Below are positions 1 to 8,514 of a stretch of DNA of 64,000 nucleotides, piece by piece; within the stretch, counting starts at the first letter, position 1, and each line of letters begins with the position of its first letter. The stretch comes from a bacterium (GTDB lineage: Bacteria > Verrucomicrobiota > Kiritimatiellia > CAIKKV01 > CAITUY01): contig JBAXWB010000002.1 of NCBI GenBank assembly GCA_037128595.1, positions 179,697-243,696 of the forward strand. Direction: 5' to 3'. Under the pieces are notes generated by a model, which worked only from the letters and a program-made list of their open reading frames with translations, ran no database searches and was not told the DNA's origin. Both the position numbers and the translations under genes were made by a program.

Positions 1-25
1 AACCGCTAACAAATATCCGTGCTCT

Positions 26-871
26 TTATTTCGCCGAAACTTCGCCGAGCTTTGACAACTGCTCTTTTACATAAATGTCAACTGACTGACCATTGCCAGC
101 CTTCTCACTCAACTTGCCGTATTGTCTGAGGGTGAACTTGGCGGTGACAGCGCAGGTGTCAGGAATGTCGAGCCATGCTTCATTGGCTTTTTCAATCTGA
201 CTCGGATTCAGACCCAAGGCGCGCAGCACGCCCGTGGCCATCATCATATCGCCATTGATGGCCATATGCACCCCATCGGTAGTAAGACCGGCTTTTGCCC
301 CTTTTTCCTTGATGATCGCCTTCATGTCGGCGCTCAGATCCGCCAACGGAAGGTTCCGCTCCTTGGCCAGTGACCGCAGGAAGTCATTGTAGGCGTCCAG
401 CTTCACGCTTTCAACACTGTCCGGGGCCTTGATCAGGGTGGAGGTCAGGATGACGACCTGTATTTTTGCAGCCTGGGCCTTGTCCACAATGGCGGTGATA
501 TTCGTCTTGTACTGGTCGAGCACGACGCCCCTGGCACCATGCCAGACGTCATTCACCCCACAGCTCAGGGTCATGAGGTCGGGCTTCTTCTCAATGACAT
601 CGCGATCAACGCGGGCCAGCATATCGTCGGATTTATGACCGCTGATACCGGCCTTGATGGGCGACACTTTCAGGCCATTCGCTTCCAACCCCTTGATGAC
701 CAGATTAACGTAACCCCCGGGATTATTCCCGCCAAACTGGGTGATGGAATCCCCCAAGAAAGCGATTTTCGCGCCATTCTTGACGATCAATTCCTGGGCA
801 GAACAGGTCCCTACGGACAACCCGACCACAGCAGACATAGCCAACGACAACCCTTTTTGAAAACTCATCAT
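26..871 (-). CDS. Secreted SGNH/GDSL-family hydrolase
   Basis: A 281-residue esterase/lipase-like enzyme of the SGNH fold. An N-terminal signal peptide (hydrophobic stretch at about residues 8-25, ending CSA-QE) predicts export. Block I is FLGDSIT with nucleophile Ser42; block III is CGVND with Asn107; block V is TDGVH with Asp199 and His202, so the full catalytic set is present. The family hydrolyses ester bonds in acylated polysaccharides, lipids or other small esters. The substrate here cannot be read from sequence. It may act on acetylated glycans, which is common for periplasmic SGNH enzymes. It stands alone; the next gene starts on the other strand about 400 bp away. Confidence 0.9.
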   Translation of the reverse strand: MMSFQKGLSLAMSAVVGLSVGTCSAQELIVKNGAKIAFLGDSITQFGGNNPGGYVNLVIKGLEANGLKVSPIKAGISGHKSDDMLARVDRDVIEKKPDLMTLSCGVNDVWHGARGVVLDQYKTNITAIVDKAQAAKIQVVILTSTLIKAPDSVESVKLDAYNDFLRSLAKERNLPLADLSADMKAIIKEKGAKAGLTTDGVHMAINGDMMMATGVLRALGLNPSQIEKANEAWLDIPDTCAVTAKFTLRQYGKLSEKAGNGQSVDIYVKEQLSKLGEVSAK

Positions 872-1272
872 CAGTATCTCCTATTTGTTATGTAACCACT
901 TACCCGATTCAACCCGAAAAAATGAAGTCCAGATTTATAACTTAATCATAATCGTAATCATAATCATAATTTTTCCCTTCAGCACCCGCCCCTCCTAGAA
1001 ACGCTGGTGGATTACGATTAAGATTCACTGGCGTCCCATACCCGTTCATCCCAAGGAGTACATTCATCGCTCCGACTCCTTTCCCCTCGTCGTCGTCAGC
1101 CTTCAGTATTATCCTATGGCTTGATATCAGTGGCAATCGGTGTTAATCATTGCTCACTTATGGCAAAATCGAACAAAACCGTGAAAGCAAGTGACTCAGT
1201 TGGCGGCCGCCAACAGCGTCGGATTGTGGTACAACTTCGGCAGTCCATACAGGAACATCGCTCCACACTGGT
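872..1272. other. Intergenic region with a hexanucleotide repeat
   Basis: About 400 bp without a convincing gene. A 64-codon reading frame on the minus strand (942-1136) ends in Tyr-Asp repeats that only translate the tandem hexamer and has no family resemblance. The promoters for the flanking divergent genes must lie here, but I cannot assign -35/-10 boxes with confidence. Confidence 0.5.
943..966. repeat. Hexanucleotide tandem repeat (TAATCA/G x4)
   Basis: Four consecutive 6-bp units, TAATCA TAATCG TAATCA TAATCA, followed by a degenerate TAATTT. In my experience such GATTA/TGATTA-type repeats are scattered between genes in PVC genomes. Here they lie downstream of no obvious gene and probably vary in copy number. 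Confidence 0.7.
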
Positions 1273-1707
1273 ATGATCACAACGACAAGTTGGTTTCATT
1301 GGGCCATTTTATCCGCCGTCTTCGCGGCACTCACTGCCATCTTCGCGAAGATCGGCATCAAGGGCGTCGATTCCGATCTGGCCACGCTGATTCGGACGGG
1401 CATCATCCTCGTCGTCCTTTCCGCTTTCGTCTGGTATGCAGGAAAATGGAGCAATCCGTTGTCACTCCCCTCTAAAACCTGGCTGTTCCTCGGTCTGTCC
1501 GGTCTGGCAACGGGCGCGTCCTGGGTGTGTTACTTCCGGGCCCTCCAGCTCGGGGAAGCCTCGCAGGTGGCCCCCGTCGACAAACTGAGCCTGGTACTCG
1601 TCGCCATCTTCGCGTTTGCGTTTCTCGGGGAGCGGCCCATGCTGCGCGAATGGGCGGGCATTGCCATGGTCGCCGGGGGTGTCCTTCTTCTCTCGCTCAA
1701 GCGCTGA
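1273..1707 (+). CDS. Single-domain EamA-family membrane transporter (DMT superfamily)
   Basis: A 144-residue protein with about five transmembrane segments that matches one EamA domain, as in the half-size (about 140 aa) EamA proteins. Typical features are the FAKIGIKGVDSDLATLIRT segment after TM1, SWVCYFRALQLGEASQVAPVDKLS in the middle and FLGERP near the end. Full-length DMT exporters have two such domains, so this one probably works as a dimer, exporting small metabolites or amino-acid-like compounds. The substrate is unknown. The start ATG has no good ribosome-binding site in front of it. Confidence 0.85.
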   Translation: MITTTSWFHWAILSAVFAALTAIFAKIGIKGVDSDLATLIRTGIILVVLSAFVWYAGKWSNPLSLPSKTWLFLGLSGLATGASWVCYFRALQLGEASQVAPVDKLSLVLVAIFAFAFLGERPMLREWAGIAMVAGGVLLLSLKR

Positions 1708-1761
1708 GGCCGGTTCAACACCACACTTGACGGTTCGGATTCCCTCGCGCACCATAACCCC

Positions 1762-2544
1762 ATGAAGGCACAACTTTTGAATAAACGTTTTCTGATCGGA
1801 ATGGCGTGGGGAGGCGCGGCCGTCTTTTTGCTGGCAACCCCCACGGCGGTGACTGCCAAAGGCCGCATTCACGCGACGGTGCATGAGCCGCCTCAGGTTC
1901 GGACGGTCAATCAGGATTACACCTACACAACCAACAACAGGACCATCACCATCACCGGCTACACCGGCCTCGGTGGCGCCGTAATCATCCCCGGCACCAT
2001 CAATTCCCTGCCCGTCACCCGCATCGGGGATAACGCCTTCTTTTCCTGCAACAAATTGGCCAACGTGACGCTCTCCAATGGCGTCACCAGCATCGGGAAC
2101 AATGCCTTTCGGTCCTGCACCGGCCTGACCAGCATGGTGATCCCCCCCGGCGTTACCCGCATCGAGGACCTGGCCTTCGCGTGCTGCTCCAGTCTGGCCA
2201 CCGTGACACTCCCCGATAGCGTCACCCATATCGGGGACAGTACGTTCTCGTATTGCACCAGTCTGACCAACCTCATGATCCCCAAAAACCTCACCATCAT
2301 CCGGTGCGGACTGTTCCAATATTGCATCCACCTGACCCACATCACGATCCCCGGCACGGTCACCACCCTCCAATCCGATGCGTTTCTGGGATGTAAAAAC
2401 CTGAAGGAAGTCCATTTCAACGGGAACGCGCCCCAGTTGGGTTCGCATGTATTTGATGGGTCCCCCGCAACCCTCTATTACCGGCCGGGGACTTCTGGCT
2501 GGGGAGCCAAGTTTGGAGATCGCCCTGCGACCACCGGGGAATGA
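1762..2544 (+). CDS. Secreted BspA-type leucine-rich repeat protein (LRR_5)
   Basis: A 260-residue protein with an N-terminal signal peptide (hydrophobic residues about 10-32, ending VTA-K). It is followed by about six LRR_5 repeats of roughly 23 residues with the pattern IG-x-xAF-x-x-C-x-x-L-x-x-V-x-IP. The opening motif TITGYTGLGGAVIIP and the repeats are typical of the BspA-like proteins expanded in Verrucomicrobiota-like genomes. Such proteins are usually surface-exposed and used for binding. The final part (LYYRPGTSGWGAKFGDRP) is the usual capping segment. Its stop codon overlaps the ATG of the MFS gene downstream (ATGA), so the two are probably co-transcribed, although a functional link is not obvious. 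Confidence 0.85.
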   Translation: MKAQLLNKRFLIGMAWGGAAVFLLATPTAVTAKGRIHATVHEPPQVRTVNQDYTYTTNNRTITITGYTGLGGAVIIPGTINSLPVTRIGDNAFFSCNKLANVTLSNGVTSIGNNAFRSCTGLTSMVIPPGVTRIEDLAFACCSSLATVTLPDSVTHIGDSTFSYCTSLTNLMIPKNLTIIRCGLFQYCIHLTHITIPGTVTTLQSDAFLGCKNLKEVHFNGNAPQLGSHVFDGSPATLYYRPGTSGWGAKFGDRPATTGE

Positions 2545-3752
2545 CGCTTCAGTATTTCAACATGCTTACTTCCCTCAAAACCCGGTGTCGCGGAATGGAA
2601 CGGAACCTGATTCTGTTCCTGGCCGGCATGGCGTTGCTGGGCGTCAGTGGTGGCATGATGGAAACCACTTTCAACAACTACGTCAGCGACACCTTCAACC
2701 TCGGGGCCGATGCCCGGGGAATCCTCGAGTTTCCGCGCGAATTGCCGGGCTTCCTGACCGCGTTATTTGCCGGGCTGCTGTTCTTCCTGGCCGAGACCCG
2801 CATTGCCGGGTTTTCGGCCCTGGGGATCGGGATTGGCCTGCTAGGGCTGGCCTTCATCGGGCCCCACTGGGCCGGGATGTTGATATTCCTGACCATCTGG
2901 AGTACCGGCGCCCACCTGATGATGCCCGTCCGCTCCTCCATCTCCATGGAACTGACCACCTCCGCGGAACGGGGGCGGCGGCTCGGCCAGATCGCCTCCA
3001 CCTCCATCGCCGCCAGTATCATCGGTTGCCTGATTGTGTGGGTGACCATGCGCTGGCTGAATGCCAGTTACCGGCTGATCTTCGTGCTGGGCGGACTGGT
3101 CACGATCGCCGCCTCGGGGTTCTTGTTTGCCATGCGGCTCCCCAACGCGCACCTACAGCGCCCGAAATTCATCTGGAACCGGCATTACTGGCTCTACTAC
3201 GTGCTGGCGTTCCTGTTCGGTGCCCGCAAGCAGGTATTCATCACCTTCGGCCCGTGGGTCCTGATCCGCATTTTCCATCAGCCGGCCTGGATCTTTGCCC
3301 AGCTCTGGATAGCCGCCGCCGTTCTCGGCGTATTCTTTCAGCCGGCACTCGGCCGCGCCATTGACCGGTTTGGCGAACGTGCGGTCCTGCTGGTGGACTC
3401 CGTTCTGATCCTGCTGGTCTGTCTCGGCTATGGATTCGCCCATCACCTGCCGAACCCGACCGCCGCCCTGGGCCTGCTCTATGCCTGCTTCGTGGGCGAT
3501 AACCTGTTATTCGGCGTCAACATGGCCCGCGACACCTACCTGTCCAAGATCGTGCTGCGGAGGGACCATCTGGCCCCGACCCTCTCACTCGGGATCTCGA
3601 TCAACCATCTGGTATCGATGTCCATCCCCGCCCTGGGCGGTCTGATGTGGATTCGTTACGGTCACTCCTCGGTGTTCCTGGCCACAGCCGGTATTGCCGT
3701 ACTGATGGGCCTGTTCAGCACCCTGGTCCGCATCCCACCGGCAGAGGCTTGA
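2541..3752 (+). CDS. Major facilitator superfamily (MFS) transporter
   Basis: A 403-residue inner-membrane protein with about 12 hydrophobic segments in two halves. It has an MFS-like loop 2-3 region and charged central loop (RLPNAHLQRPKFIW), and a second-half motif DRFGERAVLLVDS resembling the conserved MFS loop. The first ATG overlaps the stop of the LRR gene. A second ATG 54 bases later, at MERNLILFLAG, would start directly before TM1 and is an equally good start. The substrate is not predictable from sequence. The gene ends 16 bp from the convergent SNase-like gene. Confidence 0.85.
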   Translation: MTLQYFNMLTSLKTRCRGMERNLILFLAGMALLGVSGGMMETTFNNYVSDTFNLGADARGILEFPRELPGFLTALFAGLLFFLAETRIAGFSALGIGIGLLGLAFIGPHWAGMLIFLTIWSTGAHLMMPVRSSISMELTTSAERGRRLGQIASTSIAASIIGCLIVWVTMRWLNASYRLIFVLGGLVTIAASGFLFAMRLPNAHLQRPKFIWNRHYWLYYVLAFLFGARKQVFITFGPWVLIRIFHQPAWIFAQLWIAAAVLGVFFQPALGRAIDRFGERAVLLVDSVLILLVCLGYGFAHHLPNPTAALGLLYACFVGDNLLFGVNMARDTYLSKIVLRRDHLAPTLSLGISINHLVSMSIPALGGLMWIRYGHSSVFLATAGIAVLMGLFSTLVRIPPAEA

Positions 3753-3768
3753 AATGCGTTTCAGGCGG

Positions 3769-4293
3769 CTACTCCGCCCAGATACCCAACTGCATCTCTT
3801 TCGCCTGATATTCGGCGGCTGACAATTCATCGGACTGCAAATATTCAGGGGAATGCCAAGCCATCCCCTCCGCCACCATTTCCCGGTTGATCCACCGGTC
3901 CCCCAGGTAAACCTGGGAAATGAGTTGCATGCTTCCCTTTTCGAGGTCCCGCTGGCTGATCGCGAGTATGGTTACCTCATTGCCGATGATCTTGTCAGCC
4001 AGCGCCTGGGTGGAGGCGGCCCAATGCCTCTGGCCATAGGCGGGAGCGGCGATTTCAGCCAACCATACTTCAATGACCTGGTTGTCCGGGGTATTCATGG
4101 TGAACGTTTCCCCGCTCATCACATCTAAAACCCGGCCCTGAATTGTCTGACCGGCCAGAACGACCGGCGTTTCCGGAATCGACTGGTCCGGCGCCGCGGC
4201 CACACCTTCTTCCTCAACATCCGTTTGAGCACCAATTGGGGAAAAGGCCATCAAACAAAGGGCCGACGCACATAATTTGAAGAGACTTTTCAT
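3769..4293 (-). CDS. Secreted SNase-like (thermonuclease fold) protein, probably catalytically dead
   Basis: A 174-residue protein with a signal peptide (residues 1-22, IGA-Q) and one staphylococcal-nuclease-like domain (about 48-174). The fold is recognisable from GRVLDVMSGETF, VWLAEIAAP, QVYLGDRWINREMVAEGMAWH and the C-terminal AE-x-x-AKEMQLGIW. Aligned by eye to the family pattern, the catalytic residues are missing: the Arg35 position is Trp77, Asp40 is Ala82, Glu43 is Ala85, and the DGDT calcium site reads SGET. It is therefore more likely a binding or structural domain than a nuclease. A strong ribosome-binding site (AGGAGGTGAC) precedes the ATG. Confidence 0.75.
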   Translation of the reverse strand: MKSLFKLCASALCLMAFSPIGAQTDVEEEGVAAAPDQSIPETPVVLAGQTIQGRVLDVMSGETFTMNTPDNQVIEVWLAEIAAPAYGQRHWAASTQALADKIIGNEVTILAISQRDLEKGSMQLISQVYLGDRWINREMVAEGMAWHSPEYLQSDELSAAEYQAKEMQLGIWAE

Positions 4294-4433
4294 GATGTCA
4301 CCTCCTTTTCCACATCCCTATCTTTTCTTCCTTTCCCAGGAGAATTATACACGAGATGACCTAAGGGAGTCGACGATTGTTACAGGTACACCATCGGCTT
4401 GGCCAAAGCTTGCGGCACCGTGATTTACATGCA

Positions 4434-6887
4434 TCACCCCTGCCAGAACGCATCCACCGCATGGCTCAAGGCGCCGATATTGCGGACGCGGAGAAATCTC
4501 CACCAGGGCGGGAATAAACGGCGATAGCGTAACTCACCAAACCGGGCATCAATCAACAACACCACCCCCCGGTCGGTTTCCGAGCGAATGACCCGCCCGA
4601 TGGCCTGCAGCACACGGTTCATGCCGGGGAATGTATACGCAAACCCAAACCCATCCATCTCCCGTTCCTGGAAATAGGCACGAATCAAATCCCGTTCCAT
4701 CGACAACTGCGGAAGGCCCACCCCGACAATCACCGCCCCGATCAGCCGCTCCCCGACCAGGTCAATCCCTTCCCCGAAGATTCCGCCCAGGATGGCAAAG
4801 CCCACCAGGGTTTCTCCATGCTCGATTGAAAAGGCATCCAGATAATCACCCCGCTGCGCCTCCGTCATCCCCGGCCGTTGAACAAGAACCGCCACGGAGG
4901 GATACTTCCCGGTAAACAGTTGCAGGACATCATTGAGATATTGATAGGACGGAAAATAGACGAGGTAGTTCCCGCGGCGCTCCAGCACCAGGCTCCCAAT
5001 CGCCTCAACTACCTCATGCAGCGACGCGGCTCGCCCTTTGAAATGGGTCTGAATCCGATCCTGAATCAGCACCGCCAGGTTCTCGGGCGGGAATGGGGAT
5101 GACAATTGCAAAACCGGATCACCTGGCTCGCCCCCCAAGAGCATGCGGAAATATTCCAAAGGCGCCAGCGTGGCGGAGAAAAAGATGGCGGCCTTGCCAC
5201 GGTTCAGCGCCTCCCGGAGCAGGAACGAGGGATCCATGCAAAACAACCTGACCGTCCGGGTGGCGTGGCTGTTGTAGAGCGTCACGAACCGTTCATCGTA
5301 ATATTCGGCCGTGCGCCGGAACCCATATAAACGGAAATACAGGGCCAGCAACGCCTCGCGGAAACTGGACGGCTGATTTTTCGACAACCAGTTCTCCATC
5401 TCCTCAAGGGCGGTTTCCACTATTTCAACCAGGCCCCTGGGCAACTCACGACTCGCGCGAACCCCGCCAGCGCCCTCAGGGGCGGGCCTCACCTCAAGCG
5501 GGAACAGATCGAGCTCCAGGGTCGGATCAGAAGCCTCCATGACCGGCCCCGCCCGCCCCGGGGCGCCCAGTTTCTGTAATTCCGCATTCAACTTGACGAG
5601 CACCTTGGCGACACGGGGTGCATTGCGCCCCAGGGCTCGCCTGACCGCCTCGCTCTCGCGATAATCCAGATCGGCAGAAAACATTTCCCGTGCCCGATCC
5701 ACCAGATTATGGGCCTCATCCACCAGGAATCCGTTGGACCCGCCCCCCTCGGCAAAATGACGGCGCAAATAGACCTTGGGATCAAAGACATAATTGTAAT
5801 CGCAAATGACCGCATCACACCAAACCGACACATCCAGCGAGAGTTCAAAGGGGCAGACCTGGTGTTTCCTCGCCACCTCTTCAATCACCGCCCGTGTCAT
5901 CGCTTCGTGCCCTAACGCCTCCCGCATGGCGTCTTTGTTACGGTCGAAATACCCGGCCGCCAGGGGACACACTACTGCATCACACAGCGCATCCCCCTGG
6001 GGACACACCTTCTCCTTGGCCGTCAATGTCACCGCCCGCAGTTTCAAGCCCGTCGAGCGCAGGTCTACGCAAGCCGTTTCGGCGGTCAACCGACCAACCG
6101 TACGAGCCGTGAGGTAGAAGATCCGTTCCAATGATCCTGCACCCAATGCTTTAATGGCCGGAAACAGTACGGAGATGGTCTTGCCAATCCCCGTTGGTGC
6201 CGCCAGGAACAGTCGGCCCCCGTCATCCAGCACGCCTTCGGCCGCCTCCACGAGTTCACGTTGTCCCCTCCGGTAAGCAGGATAAGGAAAGCGCAAGGCG
6301 CGAATGGAGGCATCCCGTGTTCGGCACCAGGCATGACGTTCCTTGAGCCAATCCAGATAGACCGCCAAGGTATCCTCAACGCAGGCGGAGAGCTCGGCCA
6401 GGGAAAATACCTGTTGAAACTCAGTAATCTTCCCGGTCTCCAGCTCCAGATAAGTCAAACGGATGGCGAGCTCAGGAAGCCCCTGCGCCCGGGCATAGCT
6501 GAACCCGTAAATTTTGGCCTGCGCCCAATGCAGCGGATCAGGCGAAGGCGCCCCGGCTCCCTGAATGGTTTTGATCTCTTCAAGCCAGACCTCTCCCGGC
6601 CCGTGGAATAGGCCATCGATGCGGCCCCGGATCAGCAACGTAAACTCCTCCGTTTCAACCGGCCATTCGACGGGGATTTCCGTCTGATACCCCGAAGGGC
6701 GGGAGCGTTGGATTTTCTGGTGTCCCCGGATGCCGGCGAGGGCCCGCCGGGGCCCGACAAAAAGCTGTCCCCCGCCCAGGTCACCACGCCGCCAGACAAA
6801 CTCTACCAACTCACGAACGGAGACGACGTGGAGGGGCTTGGGGAAGTTATCCCTTTCAACTGACGGACTTACGCTCTCTTCCACCAT
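4434..6887 (-). CDS. DinG/XPD-type DNA helicase with N-terminal PD-(D/E)XK nuclease domain
   Basis: A large SF2 helicase of the Rad3/XPD/DinG group. Taking the start at MVEESV (preceded by GAGGG), it has 817 residues. Residues about 50-200 look like a Cas4/RecB-type PD-(D/E)XK nuclease: a GIRGH segment with His56, RIDG with Asp91, and EEIK with Glu104 and Lys106. The helicase core begins at the Q-like motif YRRGQRE, has Walker A APTGIGKT at about 230 and DEAH at about 388. Between them are four cysteines (roughly 273, 294, 300 and 305) in the place of the XPD/DinG iron-sulfur cluster. The C-terminal GRVIRSETDRG matches motif VI. A role in repair or in unwinding R-loops or D-loops is expected. 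A start 60 bases further upstream is possible but adds only unconserved residues. Confidence 0.88.
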   Translation of the reverse strand: MVEESVSPSVERDNFPKPLHVVSVRELVEFVWRRGDLGGGQLFVGPRRALAGIRGHQKIQRSRPSGYQTEIPVEWPVETEEFTLLIRGRIDGLFHGPGEVWLEEIKTIQGAGAPSPDPLHWAQAKIYGFSYARAQGLPELAIRLTYLELETGKITEFQQVFSLAELSACVEDTLAVYLDWLKERHAWCRTRDASIRALRFPYPAYRRGQRELVEAAEGVLDDGGRLFLAAPTGIGKTISVLFPAIKALGAGSLERIFYLTARTVGRLTAETACVDLRSTGLKLRAVTLTAKEKVCPQGDALCDAVVCPLAAGYFDRNKDAMREALGHEAMTRAVIEEVARKHQVCPFELSLDVSVWCDAVICDYNYVFDPKVYLRRHFAEGGGSNGFLVDEAHNLVDRAREMFSADLDYRESEAVRRALGRNAPRVAKVLVKLNAELQKLGAPGRAGPVMEASDPTLELDLFPLEVRPAPEGAGGVRASRELPRGLVEIVETALEEMENWLSKNQPSSFREALLALYFRLYGFRRTAEYYDERFVTLYNSHATRTVRLFCMDPSFLLREALNRGKAAIFFSATLAPLEYFRMLLGGEPGDPVLQLSSPFPPENLAVLIQDRIQTHFKGRAASLHEVVEAIGSLVLERRGNYLVYFPSYQYLNDVLQLFTGKYPSVAVLVQRPGMTEAQRGDYLDAFSIEHGETLVGFAILGGIFGEGIDLVGERLIGAVIVGVGLPQLSMERDLIRAYFQEREMDGFGFAYTFPGMNRVLQAIGRVIRSETDRGVVLLIDARFGELRYRRLFPPWWRFLRVRNIGALSHAVDAFWQG

Positions 6888-7051
6888 ACCTTGACACCCT
6901 CTTGTTCTTACAGTGGAGGGATGCGCTCCGTCGCATCCGCAGGACAAGGACGTGGGCCCGGCGCTGACAGAGCAGCGCCCTCCATTGAGTGTGATGCGCC
7001 CTTAATAGACGCAACCCGTAACTCGCAACTTTCAACTCGCGACTCTCAACC
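6888..7051. other. Short intergenic region, host
   Basis: About 160 bp between the helicase start and the stop of the Hcp-like gene. It must carry the helicase promoter and the end of the Hcp transcript. I see no clear hairpin or hexamers. Confidence 0.3.
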
Positions 7052-7879
7052 CTACTCGGTTAATTCAATAACCTTGAAAAATCCCTTGGCCAAGGACGCC
7101 GGAACGGTGATGGACATCACTTCCGTGGCGCCAGCGGGATAAGTGGCCAATGGGGAAAACGAATGATTCAGATCGTCCGTGAACAAAACCTGATACTGCC
7201 GACCAGGGATGCAGTGCCAGGCCATGTGCGCCTGTGCCGAACCCGCCTGGCAGGTGAGCGTGGCCACAAAGGGCGCGAGCCTTTCCGGCTGATCGACCAA
7301 GGCGCCGCCATTGGTGCTCACAAGATCGAAGGAACAGCTCCTGCGCTGGCTGTATAAGCCGCCGGGCGGGTAGCAGATATAGTCAATTTTGAAGGCCTTA
7401 TATCCGAGCGCGATATTCTCAGTCATTCGATCCTGGCCCCCCCAACCACCTGTCGAATAACTCTCGACAATGACGTTGGTCAGCGTAACACGATAAAACT
7501 CACCGGTGCTCGCCGCGTTCCGGACCATCAGGCTCGCGCTGCCAAAAGACATCCCCATGCAGACCCGCCCTATCAGCACCGGACTTGACTTGTCCAGATA
7601 CTTGGTGAGGGATAGTTCCTGCATACTGACGCGCCCCACACGGCCGGCAAGGTTCGTGGAAAGGACAAAGTTCCCGCCCCAGGACCAGGCGAGGACGTCG
7701 ATTTCCCCCAGGTGCAACGGGCTCTGGCTTTCCCCGGACACCTGCGGGATTTTCAGGAAAACCTCATTGGCGGCATGAGCCGGCAGGGCCGCAAGGCACA
7801 TCGCCACTCCCCACGCCCAGCAAACGGCAAGAGTTACCCACCTGCGCCTGGAACAATCTGCTGGCAAGGTTTTCCGCAT
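7052..7879 (-). CDS. Sec-exported Hcp-like protein with C-terminal extension
   Basis: A 275-residue protein with a long signal peptide (hydrophobic segment about 13-36, ending AHA-A). The mature part opens with an Hcp1-family domain (about 38-180): VFLKIPQVSGES, IDVLAWSWG, LSLTKYLDKSSPVL and YRVTLTNVIVESYSTGG are the usual landmarks of the Hcp tube fold. The last 90 residues form an extra beta-rich domain (RQYQVLFTDDL, FFKVIELTE). Classical Hcp is a type VI secretion tube protein without a signal peptide. Exported versions in tandem are seen in PVC-type bacteria and their role is not established. It has a shorter paralogue immediately upstream, 12 bp away, so it probably shares its transcript. 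Confidence 0.8.
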   Translation of the reverse strand: MRKTLPADCSRRRWVTLAVCWAWGVAMCLAALPAHAANEVFLKIPQVSGESQSPLHLGEIDVLAWSWGGNFVLSTNLAGRVGRVSMQELSLTKYLDKSSPVLIGRVCMGMSFGSASLMVRNAASTGEFYRVTLTNVIVESYSTGGWGGQDRMTENIALGYKAFKIDYICYPPGGLYSQRRSCSFDLVSTNGGALVDQPERLAPFVATLTCQAGSAQAHMAWHCIPGRQYQVLFTDDLNHSFSPLATYPAGATEVMSITVPASLAKGFFKVIELTE

Positions 7880-7890
7880 CCCGCTCCCCG

Positions 7891-8451
7891 TTACATCTTC
7901 ACATTAGCGGCAATATCCCAACCTAATTCCAGCCGGCCACCGTCAGGCGTGCCGTCGGGCTTCCGCGGCTGGTAAGAGACTTTAAAGGCAGAAAAATTCA
8001 GTGTGATGTTTTCCGTCAAGCGGTCTTCCCCTCCGGACCCGCCCGTCGAGAGGCTGGTGACAATCACATCCGTCATGGTAATTATCAGAAACTCAACTGG
8101 CGCGGGGCCTCCGCCCGTGCGTATCGTCAACTTCACTTCAGCAAACTGTTTCCCTGAGCACACGTAGTTAAACAGCACCGAACTTGACTTGTCCACATAC
8201 TTGGTGAGCGACAGGTCCTGCACGCTCACCTTGCCGCCGCCCCCCCCGCCACCAGTATGCATGGTGCCCGAATTGCTCATCCCCCAGGACCAGGCAAGTA
8301 CATCGATTTCATTGGTATGCACCGCATCCAGTGATTCCCCGTGAAGATCGTCCATCTTGAGGAACATATCCATCGCAGCCTGGGTACTCACCCCCCCGAA
8401 TATCAACATGGCGGATAAGACCGCCCCCGCTACCCGTGTTTTGCTTGCCAT
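7891..8451 (-). CDS. Sec-exported Hcp-like protein
   Basis: A 186-residue paralogue of the following gene: signal peptide (to about residue 25, TQA-A) plus one Hcp1-type domain with MFLKMDDLHGES, IDVLAWSWG, LSLTKYVDKSSSVLF and IITMTDVIVTSLSTGG. A run of seven glycines interrupts a loop. The pair is clearly a tandem duplication. No T6SS structural gene (TssB/C, ClpV, VgrG) is in sight, so I would not call this a type VI system. It may instead form tubes or rings in the periplasm or be released. Confidence 0.82.
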   Translation of the reverse strand: MASKTRVAGAVLSAMLIFGGVSTQAAMDMFLKMDDLHGESLDAVHTNEIDVLAWSWGMSNSGTMHTGGGGGGGKVSVQDLSLTKYVDKSSSVLFNYVCSGKQFAEVKLTIRTGGGPAPVEFLIITMTDVIVTSLSTGGSGGEDRLTENITLNFSAFKVSYQPRKPDGTPDGGRLELGWDIAANVKM

Positions 8452-8514
8452 ACCGTTGCCCTTTCTACAGCTAAACCTTGAATATCAACCTTGTGTAATA
8501 TCAAATCCAACTAT

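Noticed and set aside
942..1136. 64-codon frame ending in Tyr-Asp repeats
   Set aside because: The repeat is the tandem hexamer read in one frame; no domain or conserved start.
1462..2448. 328-codon minus-strand frame with GDAxGExHxGQ repeats
   Set aside because: Antisense shadow of the leucine-rich repeat gene; repeats only mirror the LRR codons.
2447..3364. 305-codon plus-strand frame, Arg/Pro-rich
   Set aside because: Other-frame shadow of the MFS gene with GC-rich codon bias and no domain.
7052..8451. Type VI secretion locus
   Set aside because: Only Hcp-like proteins with Sec signals are present; no sheath, ClpV, baseplate or VgrG gene in the window.
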